Source: Desulfofustis sp.
GTDB taxonomy: Bacteria; Desulfobacterota; Desulfobulbia; Desulfobulbales; Desulfocapsaceae
Reading direction: 5' to 3'
NCBI GenBank assembly: GCA_030604345.1
Contig: JAUVWB010000006.1
Location: 1-16,465, forward strand
DNA: 16,465 bases
Shown: piece by piece, positions 1 through 7,050 of the stretch
How positions within the stretch are numbered: position 1 is the first letter of the stretch
How the letters are laid out: each line of letters begins with the position of its first letter
Position numbers and translations under genes: made by a program
Notes under the pieces: generated by a model
The model's database searches: none
What the model saw: the letters and a program-made list of their open reading frames with translations, nothing else
What the model was told of the DNA's origin: nothing

Positions 1-637
1 GGTGGTTGACCACCAGCAGTCGTGCATTGCCGGCCTTGCGCCGCAGGCGATTGATGAAACAGTCGCCGGATTCAGGACATTCCCCGCCCAAGCATTGATG
101 GGACAGTGCCGAGATTCGCGGCCACAGCGGCGACCGGTCGGTCAGCCAGGCAAGCTCGGCCCGATCACCGGTGTCAGTGGTCTCAAGCCATTTTTCGATC
201 CGCTCCCCATCCTGATCTTCGAGCAGCGACTGTTGCGGATGACTGCGAAACTGATACCATCGATGAAGGCAGAGATAGTTCTGCCTGCCTTTCACGCAGA
301 GGGCGCCGATATCATGACCGATGATGCGGGACAGCAGCGGGATTTCCTTGTCCACCAGCTGATCCTGCAAGTTGATGGTGGCGGTGGAGACAACCACTCG
401 TTTTCCGGAAAAGACTGCCGGCACCAGGTAGGCCAAACTCTTGCCGACCCCGGTTTCCGCTTCCACCACCAAGACCTGGGCATAGTCGGCCTGTCCGGCG
501 GTTCCCCGAGGCCGAACCTGAAGCAAGGCCTCCACCGCTGCCGCCATCCGCACCTGATCGGCGCGCGACTCATAACCGGCAAGGCGTTGCGCCAAAGGTC
601 CGTCTGCTGAAAAGAACGCCTGTACCGATTGTTCCAT
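1..637 (-). CDS. dinG: DinG/XPD-family ATP-dependent DNA helicase with Fe-S cluster, N-terminal part
   Basis: The gene reads leftward from ATG at 637-635 and runs off the window, so only 212 residues are visible and no stop is seen. An R-x-D-Q motif sits near residues 26-28. A Walker A motif, AETGVGKS (residues 60-67), is followed by STATINLQDQL, the usual segment after motif I in DinG/YoaA proteins. Four cysteines (C123, C182, C187, C193) have the spacing of the 4Fe-4S ligands of the XPD/DinG superfamily 2 helicases. LLVVNH (207-212) is the conserved segment that follows the iron-sulfur domain. Family members unwind DNA in the 5'-3' direction and act on R-loops, D-loops or damaged forks in the cytoplasm. 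The symbol dinG is used loosely, because a YoaA-like paralogue cannot be excluded from the N-terminus alone. The gene is divergent from the histidine kinase at 863. Confidence 0.9.
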   Translation of the reverse strand, partial: MEQSVQAFFSADGPLAQRLAGYESRADQVRMAAAVEALLQVRPRGTAGQADYAQVLVVEAETGVGKSLAYLVPAVFSGKRVVVSTATINLQDQLVDKEIPLLSRIIGHDIGALCVKGRQNYLCLHRWYQFRSHPQQSLLEDQDGERIEKWLETTDTGDRAELAWLTDRSPLWPRISALSHQCLGGECPESGDCFINRLRRKAGNARLLVVNH

Positions 638-702
638 ATCTGTGTCCGAAAGAAGCTATGGGATCGAAGTCACGGTTCGACCCGACCCCGCCGAGCTACC
701 AG

Positions 703-731
703 TTTATACGATTTTTATTTTTATTTTTCAA
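703..731 (-). promoter_or_regulatory. Sigma70-type promoter of the dinG-like helicase gene
   Basis: On the minus strand TTGAAA (726-731) and TATAAA (703-708) are separated by exactly 17 bp of an almost pure A/T spacer. Both hexamers match the sigma70 consensus at five of six positions. Transcription would start near 695 and give a leader of about 60 nt before the ATG at 637. The spacing and the A-tract character make this one of the two best promoter candidates in the window. Confidence 0.7.
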
Positions 732-862
732 CCAAACCGGTACACTGAACGCAGCTGGATGGGCAAGAATCACGGCGGGGGCGACGGCGGCCATCCCCTG
801 ATTCCCTGCTTATCCGAGCACGCCTTCCTAAAACCTGCCATCATTTTTCGGTATATGCTTCC

Positions 863-2695
863 ATGGTTGAGCTGTTGCCACCCGTAGGACAGGATACCGC
901 GACTTCCCCAGAACGACTTGTCGATGACAACGAGACAATTGTTATCGTTGACGATTCCCCCGAAATAGCCGTGCTGCTCAGGGCTTATCTGAGCAAACAC
1001 AACCTGCCGTCGCGAGCCGCCGCCTCGGCCGCCGAGCTGTTTCACATCATCGATGAACAGAAGGTCGCCCTGGTGCTGCTCGATATCGGCCTGCCCGATC
1101 GAGGCGGCAACGAGATCCTCAGCGAGTTGGTACATCACGATCCCGATCTGGGTATCATCATGGTCACCGGAACCACCGACCTGGAGACGGCCCTCCATTG
1201 CCTGCGTCTCGGTGCCGACGACTATCTGACCAAACCGGTCAATATCGAGCAGTTTCACTATACCGTAGCCAAGACCCTGCGAAAGCGGCGGTTGGCCATC
1301 GACAACCGCCGCTTTCAGGAAAAGCTGCAGCTTACCAACCTGCGCACCCAGTTTCTGCATCAGCTCAACCGGAAGATGAACTCCGCCTATCTCATCGCCC
1401 GGGAGCTCCAAGGCGTTCTCCAGACCATTCTCATCGGCATCACCTCCGAGGAAGGGCTGCGCTTCAACCGGGCCTTCCTGGCCCTGTTCGATAAAGCGGA
1501 AACCATGTTGCAGGGAGAACTGGCGATCGGGCCCGGCAGCAGGGAAGATGCGGCCGAGGTATGGAACGAAATCAAACGCAAGAATCTGAAGCTGCAGGAT
1601 CTTTTTTCGACGGTGTTTGCCGACTCGTTCAAAAAGGATGTCATCGTCAACGAGATTGTCCGCTCACTGGTGGTACCGGCCTCATTCGTCCAGCATCCGT
1701 TGATGCACGCCTGCCGTCATCGGAGTTCGATCCTGGTCAGGCAGGGCCAAGCGGACATAGCGATCCCCCACGAGTTGATCGAGACCCTCGGAGAAGACAG
1801 TTTCGTCATCGTCCCGCTCTTTTCTCCAAGCAAGGCGCTTGGGGTCATCATAGCGGACAACTTCGTCACCCGGCAATCGATCAACCAGGCCGACATTGAA
1901 GCATTGGAGATCTTCGCCGGACAGGCAAGCCTGGCCATTGAGCACTCGCGGCTCTACACCGATATGCAATCCAAGATCGACGAGTTGGAGCTGGTTACCC
2001 AGGAACTGGAAAAGAGCAAGGACCTGCTCATCGAAGCGGAGCGTTATTCGGCCCTTGGCCATATGTCTGCTCAGCTGGTGCACACGTTGCGCAACCCGAT
2101 CACCTCCATCGGTGGTACCGCCCGGCTCCTCAGCAAACGAATACCGGATGAGGAAAACAAGAAATTTCTCGACGTGCTGGTCAAGGAAACCAGTAAACTC
2201 GAGGCGACCCTTACCGACCTGTTCAGCTTTGTCGGCAGAAACGAGCTGGTCAAATCGCCGCAGACTCTCTTTTCTCTGATCCGTAGAAGTGTGATGATCT
2301 TTTACGGAGCGATGAAGAAGAGCTCCATCATCTATGACATCGACCTGCAAGGGGAGGACCCGATCCTGCATATTGACAGCGAGAAAATCAGACAGGTATT
2401 CGTTCACCTCATCAAAAACAGCATCGAGGCGATGCCCGACGGTGGAATACTGGAAGTCCGCTGCTGGCAGGAGAACAACTCGGTACTGATTGCCATCCGT
2501 GACACCGGTATAGGCGTCGACGTGCACAATCTACACCGGGTCACCGACCCGTTCTATACCACCAAGACCTATGGTACCGGCTTGGGACTTACGTTAGTCG
2601 AACAAATCCTCGAACAGCATGGCGCCGACTTTTCTCTGACACCGAGCAAGCCAACCGGGATGACAGCTCTGATCCGGTTCAAAAAGGACCACTAA
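863..2695 (+). CDS. Hybrid histidine kinase: REC-GAF-HisKA-HATPase
   Basis: This 610-residue cytoplasmic signalling protein has no membrane segment. Residues 26-140 form a receiver domain with acidic pocket D30/D31, phospho-acceptor D74 (LLDIGLPD), T102 and K124 (LTKP). Residues about 165-365 resemble a GAF-type sensor region, ending in the typical IEALEIFAGQASLAIEHSRL. A coiled coil (366-395) leads to a HisKA domain with H407 in VHTLRNP, an H-box like those of NtrB/ZraS-type kinases. The ATPase domain shows the N-box N519, G1 motif RDTGIG (546-551) and G2 motif GTGLGL (571-576), so all catalytic elements are present. The receiver comes first, the reverse of classical hybrid kinases, so it probably takes input from an upstream kinase or gates the C-terminal kinase. 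No partner regulator lies nearby. No clear ribosome-binding site precedes ATG 863, and I see no better in-frame start. Confidence 0.93.
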   Translation: MVELLPPVGQDTATSPERLVDDNETIVIVDDSPEIAVLLRAYLSKHNLPSRAAASAAELFHIIDEQKVALVLLDIGLPDRGGNEILSELVHHDPDLGIIMVTGTTDLETALHCLRLGADDYLTKPVNIEQFHYTVAKTLRKRRLAIDNRRFQEKLQLTNLRTQFLHQLNRKMNSAYLIARELQGVLQTILIGITSEEGLRFNRAFLALFDKAETMLQGELAIGPGSREDAAEVWNEIKRKNLKLQDLFSTVFADSFKKDVIVNEIVRSLVVPASFVQHPLMHACRHRSSILVRQGQADIAIPHELIETLGEDSFVIVPLFSPSKALGVIIADNFVTRQSINQADIEALEIFAGQASLAIEHSRLYTDMQSKIDELELVTQELEKSKDLLIEAERYSALGHMSAQLVHTLRNPITSIGGTARLLSKRIPDEENKKFLDVLVKETSKLEATLTDLFSFVGRNELVKSPQTLFSLIRRSVMIFYGAMKKSSIIYDIDLQGEDPILHIDSEKIRQVFVHLIKNSIEAMPDGGILEVRCWQENNSVLIAIRDTGIGVDVHNLHRVTDPFYTTKTYGTGLGLTLVEQILEQHGADFSLTPSKPTGMTALIRFKKDH

Positions 2696-2700
2696 CCCTT

Positions 2701-4104
2701 TCAGCCGTCCCGTTGCCAGGAGGCAAGCACCGCCGACAAGGAAACTGTCGCCGCGCAGAGCAACGTGGCCTGAAACGAGTCCATGAAGACAGGGCTTTGC
2801 TCCGGTCGGTAGTCATACAACTCGCCTCCCCCGGAAAACCAGCCGAACCAGGCGGCAAAAACGATGCCGGCAAAGGCCGCTCCGCAAAGCATTCCCAGGT
2901 TCCGAGACGTGGCCAGCAGGCCGGCAGTGACGCCGGCATCGTCATCTTTAATCCGGGCCAGCAGAGAGGCGGTATTCGGGGCCAGAAACATCGATTGCCC
3001 CATCCCCAACAGCACCAGCTTCCCGCACATCACCACGAGCGGCGTATCCGCCTTGGTCATGGCCAGCAGGAGCAGGCTGACAAAACAGACCAACAACCCC
3101 CCGGTGGTCAGATGACGACCGCCGAACCGATCGTAAAGCGCCCCCGATGCCGGAGAAACGACAAACAGGCTCAGCGGAACAGCCATCATCACCAAGCCGA
3201 TCAGATCCGCCGACAACCCACGCACATAGTCCAGATAGAAGGGCAACAGCACCAACACGACAAAAAGCGAGCCAAACGATACGGCGGCGGTGAACAGGCC
3301 GATATGATAATAACTTTTGGCAAAAAGATGGAGCGGCAAGAGCGCCGGTGTACGCACCCGCTCCGACCAGACAAACAAGGCAGCCACCACCAGCAACCAC
3401 AGCGCGCCGCCAAGACCGAACCGCCAATTGCACTCGGGCAGAAAATGAGCGTAGAGAATCAACGACACGACCAGGACCACCCATAATACTGCTCCGGTAA
3501 AATCAAAGCGTGGATTGGCCGCCGCGCCTTTCGACAGGTCAACTCCTTTGATCAGCCGGTAACCGAAAACGAGGATGGCCATGCGGATCGGGACCGTAAC
3601 CAAAAAGATCCTCCGCCAGGAATAGGCAGTGATGAGCATACCGCTGACGACCGGCCCGGTCATCAGCCCCGCCGAAGTCGCTATGCCGACCAATCCGAGG
3701 CCGCGGCCGAGTTCCCGGCGAGGGAATGCGTCCCGGATGATTCCCGGCCCGGAGGCCACCATCATCGCGGCACCGAGTCCTTGAAAAAACCGGACACTCA
3801 CCAGGACCCAGAGGTGTGGCGCCAGCGAGCAGCAGATCGAGGCCACGGTAAAGACCCCGATGCCGATCAGGTAGACGGTATCCTTGCCGAGACGATCGGA
3901 GGCCATCCCCCAGAACAACAAAGTGACGGTGATGGTCAGCAGATAGATGAGCACCACCCACTGCACAGCAACGAGCGGTGCGGAAAACGTGCGCATGATC
4001 GAGGGCAGGGCCACATTGATCATGCTGCTGTCCATGGTGCTGAGAAATACGCCGCCCCCACCGAGCAGCAACATCCGCCATTTCACGTCTGCCTCTTGGC
4101 TCAT
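2701..4104 (-). CDS. MFS efflux transporter, DHA2 (EmrB/QacA-like) family
   Basis: This is an inner-membrane, proton-driven exporter of 467 residues. The start at 4104 is chosen because the reading frame further upstream (to 4308) encodes an Arg-rich, non-membrane stretch unlike any transporter. From 4104 the protein begins MSQEADVKWRM and enters TM1 at once. DSSMINVALPSI at the end of TM1 is the DHA2 signature (usual form LD-x-TIVNVALP-x-I). GMASDRLGKDTVYLIG matches MFS motif A between TM2 and TM3. GPVVSGMLITAYSWRRIF matches motif C of antiporters in TM5. The length and continuing hydrophobic segments suggest 12-14 helices. The substrate cannot be told; drugs, dyes or metabolites are typical. 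The stop is five bases from the stop of the convergent kinase gene, leaving no room for a terminator. No strong ribosome-binding site is visible. Confidence 0.92.
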   Translation of the reverse strand: MSQEADVKWRMLLLGGGGVFLSTMDSSMINVALPSIMRTFSAPLVAVQWVVLIYLLTITVTLLFWGMASDRLGKDTVYLIGIGVFTVASICCSLAPHLWVLVSVRFFQGLGAAMMVASGPGIIRDAFPRRELGRGLGLVGIATSAGLMTGPVVSGMLITAYSWRRIFLVTVPIRMAILVFGYRLIKGVDLSKGAAANPRFDFTGAVLWVVLVVSLILYAHFLPECNWRFGLGGALWLLVVAALFVWSERVRTPALLPLHLFAKSYYHIGLFTAAVSFGSLFVVLVLLPFYLDYVRGLSADLIGLVMMAVPLSLFVVSPASGALYDRFGGRHLTTGGLLVCFVSLLLLAMTKADTPLVVMCGKLVLLGMGQSMFLAPNTASLLARIKDDDAGVTAGLLATSRNLGMLCGAAFAGIVFAAWFGWFSGGGELYDYRPEQSPVFMDSFQATLLCAATVSLSAVLASWQRDG

Positions 4105-4159
4105 CTGGGAATCTTGAAAAATTGCCGTTTGGCCCAAGCTTATCGCTGAGCAATCACAT

Positions 4160-4165
4160 ATTATC
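4160..4165 (-). promoter_or_regulatory. Possible -10 element for the MFS transporter gene
   Basis: GATAAT on the minus strand lies about 55 bp upstream of the transporter start and differs from the -10 consensus at one position. It is preceded by TTGCTAG, and no good -35 is found at 16-18 bp. A weak or activator-dependent promoter is possible. Confidence 0.3.
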
Positions 4166-4313
4166 CTAGCAATATCATGTACATGCCTGCGGCAAAATGT
4201 TCGTGCGCGCCTCGATCTTGAACGTAATTTCTCATTTCTCAGGTTCCCCCTCTGTCTTGCCACAATCGTTCCATGACCGGGCCATCCGTCCACCTTCAGA
4301 CTAATCAACGGGA

Positions 4314-4346
4314 GTCACAACGAACCGTGACGATGATCACCGTGAC
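4314..4346. promoter_or_regulatory. Cluster of GTGAC-type half sites
   Basis: GTCAC (4314-4318) and GTGAC (4327-4331) form an inverted repeat with an 8-bp gap. CCGTGAC occurs twice as a direct repeat (4325-4331 and 4340-4346), 15 bp apart. The arrangement could be an operator for a divergently acting regulator, but no promoter overlaps it closely. Confidence 0.2.
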
Positions 4347-4610
4347 CGAAAAGGCTGGCCGGTTTTCCCTCCGGCTGCTACGCGGCGATCTGCCGATTGT
4401 AGGCTGAATCCGGCGGAGGCGCAATGCAAGACAGGCCCCACCGATCCATTTGTCTCCAAGAGGTTTGACCGACGGTCACACACGATCTGTCCGGAAAAGC
4501 AGCGGGGCATTTCATGCCACAGGCGGTCAAGCGCCCCGATATCGGCAGTGCACCGACTGGTTTTCGCACGAGGGTTGAGGTTAAAGTTTGTTTCATTTGG
4601 GTAAGGGTTG

Positions 4611-4619
4611 TGTTATAAA
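4611..4619 (+). promoter_or_regulatory. Extended -10 promoter for the VTC/CotH operon
   Basis: TGTTATAAA contains a TG dinucleotide one base before TATAAA, the extended -10 form that does not need a good -35. The best -35-like match, TTCATT, is poor. Transcription would begin near 4626 and give a leader of about 150 nt. It is the only convincing promoter upstream of the four-gene operon. Confidence 0.5.
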
Positions 4620-4783
4620 ATGTGGCTCGGGTGGGCTTCGCACCTCTGGTGTACACCGATTTGAAACCGAGTTCACCGGATGTCTGGAAGGCAAGATACG
4701 GTATCAATGCCTTGCCGCCTCGGTCCCAGCCGTCCACCACTGCAACGCAACCCACCAGATAATCCAATTCTTTCGTGTTGTTT

Positions 4784-5470
4784 ATGAGCACCGCCCCATC
4801 ATCGGCTGAATACGAAATAAAGTACGTACTCGCCAACGAGCGCGCCCGCTCCCTCCGCCACTACCTTGCCAAGAGATATTGCGCAGACGGTGACTACGCC
4901 GCCGGCTACATCTCCAGCATTTATTTTGATACGGCCGATCTCTCGCTTCTGGACGAAAAACTCAACAGCGATTACCTCAAAATAAAGGTACGGCTGCGCT
5001 GGTATGGCTCTACCCCGGCATCTCCCCCTGCCCCACCTTTTTTCCTCGAGGTGAAACGAAAAATCGGCAGCACCCGCAAGAAGACCAGAAAGAGTTTCGT
5101 GAACGGTATTGAGACGCTTCTTCAGCCACTCCATCACCCGGACTTTTTCAGGTTCACCACCATCCTCGGCGAAGCCGGAGAATATTCAGGCAAACCGCTG
5201 TTTCCCGTGCTGCAGATCAGTTACTTCCGGACGCGCTATATCGACCCTTGCTCAGGCACCCGTTTTGCGGTCGATAGCGACATCCATGTCCCACGAATCA
5301 ACCGCCGATTTGTTGCCAGGTGCAACGGACAACCGCTGTCCACAGCAGTCTTCGAGTGTAAAGGCCACTCGCCTCTGCTCCCCGATTGGCTCACCCACAT
5401 CAACGCGCTGGCCGATTGCAGGAAAGACGCATTCTCCAAGTATGCCGCCTGCCTTTTGACAACAGCCTGA
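4784..5470 (+). CDS. VTC-domain protein (polyphosphate polymerase-like, CYTH fold)
   Basis: The product is 228 residues from ATG 4784; an in-frame ATG at 4775 would add three. YEIKYVL near the N-terminus is the E-x-K-Y motif of VTC/CYTH tunnel enzymes. SIYFDTADLSLLDEKL, then KIKVRLRWYG, then FLEVKRKIGSTRKKTRKSF supply the basic and acidic residues that line the tunnel, and FECKGHS near 192-198 is a later strand. In yeast Vtc4 this domain makes polyphosphate from ATP; bacterial single-domain versions are usually called polyphosphate polymerase domain proteins, and their reaction is mostly unproven. The protein has no signal peptide or membrane segment, so it should act in the cytoplasm, perhaps docked on the DUF4956 protein encoded next. 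It is the first gene of the operon. No strong ribosome-binding site is seen before either ATG. Confidence 0.88.
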   Translation: MSTAPSSAEYEIKYVLANERARSLRHYLAKRYCADGDYAAGYISSIYFDTADLSLLDEKLNSDYLKIKVRLRWYGSTPASPPAPPFFLEVKRKIGSTRKKTRKSFVNGIETLLQPLHHPDFFRFTTILGEAGEYSGKPLFPVLQISYFRTRYIDPCSGTRFAVDSDIHVPRINRRFVARCNGQPLSTAVFECKGHSPLLPDWLTHINALADCRKDAFSKYAACLLTTA

Positions 5471-5495
5471 AAGATTCCTTTTAACAGTGAACACC

Positions 5496-6206
5496 ATGGA
5501 CCCACAACGCATCGATTGGTACTCGGTTCTCTCCGGTTTTGGCAGTAAGAGCATGAACGAAATCGGCTTTATACCATTTTTGGGGATCATGGGCATTTCC
5601 CTGTTGTCCTCCCTTTTCATCGCGCTGCTCTACGTCCGCTTTTTCCAACCCCGCTCGACGGGGAGCCTTATTTATCGCGCCTTTCCGCTGCTGGGCATTT
5701 CGATTACCGCCATTTTCATCGCCATCCAGTTTTCGCTCCCCCTCTCGCTCGGCCTGCTCGGGGCCCTGTCCATTGTCCGTTTCCGTACGCCGATCAAGGA
5801 GCCGGAAGAGATCGGCTTCATTATGCTGGTTGTGGCCACCTCTCTGTGCGCCGCCACTTTTAACATTCTTTTTCTGTGCATCATCCTCGGAGTTGCAGTC
5901 ATCGCGCTGTTGATCATGCGTTTCGGGCGCCCTTATCTGATGGTCAATGATAACAGTGGTATGGTCATTCTTGAAATCCCGTCACCGCTGTATCATGAAC
6001 GCAACCGGGAGTTGTTCGACACGCTGAGTACCCATATTCCCTCCGGTCGCCTGGACAGCGTTGCGGAAAACGACGGGCAAGCGGTCATTTCCTATAATTT
6101 CCAAAAGGTCAAACAAAGCAGCCTTCTCGACCTCAAGGCCCTGTTCAACAACCACTATCCATCCGCAACTCTGAACATCTTTTACAACAACAATCAAGCA
6201 TTGTGA
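5496..6206 (+). CDS. DUF4956 family membrane protein
   Basis: The product is 236 residues from ATG 5496; a GTG at 5487 in the same frame would add three. The N-terminal two thirds are very hydrophobic, with about four membrane segments (roughly residues 25-47, 58-78, 80-92 and 108-140). LGALSIVRFRTPIKEPEE between them is the hallmark of DUF4956 proteins. After the last helix a soluble C-terminal domain of about 80 residues begins near MVNDNSGMVILEI. The family has no proven activity, but in many genomes it is encoded beside VTC-domain and CotH proteins, as here, and may anchor the VTC enzyme or move its product across the inner membrane; that role is inference. The gene starts 25 bases after the VTC stop. 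No clear ribosome-binding site is visible, so translation may be coupled. Confidence 0.88.
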   Translation: MDPQRIDWYSVLSGFGSKSMNEIGFIPFLGIMGISLLSSLFIALLYVRFFQPRSTGSLIYRAFPLLGISITAIFIAIQFSLPLSLGLLGALSIVRFRTPIKEPEEIGFIMLVVATSLCAATFNILFLCIILGVAVIALLIMRFGRPYLMVNDNSGMVILEIPSPLYHERNRELFDTLSTHIPSGRLDSVAENDGQAVISYNFQKVKQSSLLDLKALFNNHYPSATLNIFYNNNQAL

Positions 6207-6207
6207 C

Positions 6208-7050
6208 ATGGCGGCACGCACGCGACGAACATTCTTGCCAGGAGTCCGTGAGCTCGTTGCCCCGCTGCTGCTCGTGGCTGCTTTTCTTGGCCTCGCCCTC
6301 TTCTGTCAATATTTCACCGCCGGCCTGACCATTCACCTGGAGATAACCGCTGCCCAAGACGATATCCTGCAAGTCTATTGGCGCCATCAAGACGACTCTT
6401 TTCAAGGTGAAAGGTCGCTCCAAGCCACCCTACGAGGTGATGAACTCACGGTCTTCAGGGCCACCTTGCCCATGGCCGTCAACATCGACTACATACGACT
6501 CGACACCGGTCTAAAACCGGGCACGGCGATCCTATCGAAGGCCGAAGTTGCCTATGGATTCAACTCTCGACTCGATCTTCTCCAGTGGCTCCGCGACTTC
6601 GGCCCGGTCAGTACGTCGCAGGTACGGCTGCAGCAGCAGGACAACCACCTGGTGCTCCAATCGCAGGGAAACGATCCATTCATCGAAGTACCGACTCCCA
6701 TCAGAAAGCGCGATATCTTTACCTGGAACGCGCCATTGCTCGTTGCCGCCGGTATCGGGTTGCTTCTTTGCCTGCTTTTCCAGCAAGATCTGCTGAAGGG
6801 AGCCAAGAACCAGGGCTGGCTGCAGATTTCCCTCTCCGATGGAGCGCACCTGGTTGTTCCCGATTGTGCCGGAACCGACTACCGGGTTGGCCCTCACCTA
6901 TCCCGCCAGGTAAGCGGTCAAAAAGCCACCTATGGCATAAGGGTTGCCAACCTCGAGCCGGCTCTGGTAGCAGATCTGTTGCATCGTTTCAAGCAGGCTA
7001 ACGGCTCCGCCACCATCCGCTTTCAATACCAGCGGGCCGGAGACATATGA
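6208..7050 (+). CDS. Unrecognised two-pass inner-membrane protein of the VTC/CotH operon
   Basis: I do not recognise a family for this 280-residue protein. An Arg-rich N-terminus (MAARTRRTF) precedes TM1 (about 17-38), and a second helix lies at 173-192 (NAPLLVAAGIGLLLCLLF) followed by Lys residues. By the positive-inside rule both ends are cytoplasmic. The loop at 40-170 is then periplasmic and rich in alternating hydrophobic residues, suggesting a beta-sandwich. The cytoplasmic tail (195-280) is also predicted beta-rich and begins LLKGAKNQGWLQISLSDG. The ATG lies one base after the DUF4956 stop, and the stop TGA overlaps the CotH start (ATGA at 7047-7050). This gives four-gene translational coupling and implies the proteins are needed together. 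A bridging role between the cytoplasmic enzyme and a periplasmic kinase is speculation. Confidence 0.8.
   Translation: MAARTRRTFLPGVRELVAPLLLVAAFLGLALFCQYFTAGLTIHLEITAAQDDILQVYWRHQDDSFQGERSLQATLRGDELTVFRATLPMAVNIDYIRLDTGLKPGTAILSKAEVAYGFNSRLDLLQWLRDFGPVSTSQVRLQQQDNHLVLQSQGNDPFIEVPTPIRKRDIFTWNAPLLVAAGIGLLLCLLFQQDLLKGAKNQGWLQISLSDGAHLVVPDCAGTDYRVGPHLSRQVSGQKATYGIRVANLEPALVADLLHRFKQANGSATIRFQYQRAGDI

Larger units (their letters stand above)
4105..4774. other. Long intergenic region between MFS gene and VTC operon
   Basis: About 670 bp without a convincing gene. It holds the probable transporter promoter at its left end, a cluster of GTGAC/GTCAC elements near 4314-4346, and an extended -10 promoter near 4611-4619 for the operon to the right. 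A 152-codon minus-strand frame (4836-4378) crosses it, but its protein has no recognisable fold and it overlaps the start of the VTC gene. I treat it as chance. A ribosomal or transfer RNA is not visible. Confidence 0.5.

Noticed and set aside
2..610. 202-codon plus-strand frame at the left edge
   Set aside because: Antisense to the DinG-like helicase, which has a Walker A motif and four iron-sulfur cysteines in the correct order.
1682..2527. 281-codon minus-strand frame opposite the hybrid kinase
   Set aside because: Lies fully within the GAF-HisKA-ATPase coding region, whose motifs are unmistakable. The antisense product has no motif.
2713..3486. 257-codon plus-strand frame opposite the MFS gene
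   Set aside because: The product is Gln/Arg/His-rich, the typical complement of a hydrophobic membrane protein gene.
4362..4380. GCCGG/CCGGC inverted repeat as a terminator
   Set aside because: Only 5 bp of stem with an 8-base loop, no T-run on either strand, and no gene ends there.
4378..4836. 152-codon minus-strand frame between the MFS and VTC genes
   Set aside because: Its protein has no recognisable domain, no ribosome-binding site, and it overlaps the start of the VTC gene on the other strand. It also covers the likely operon promoter.
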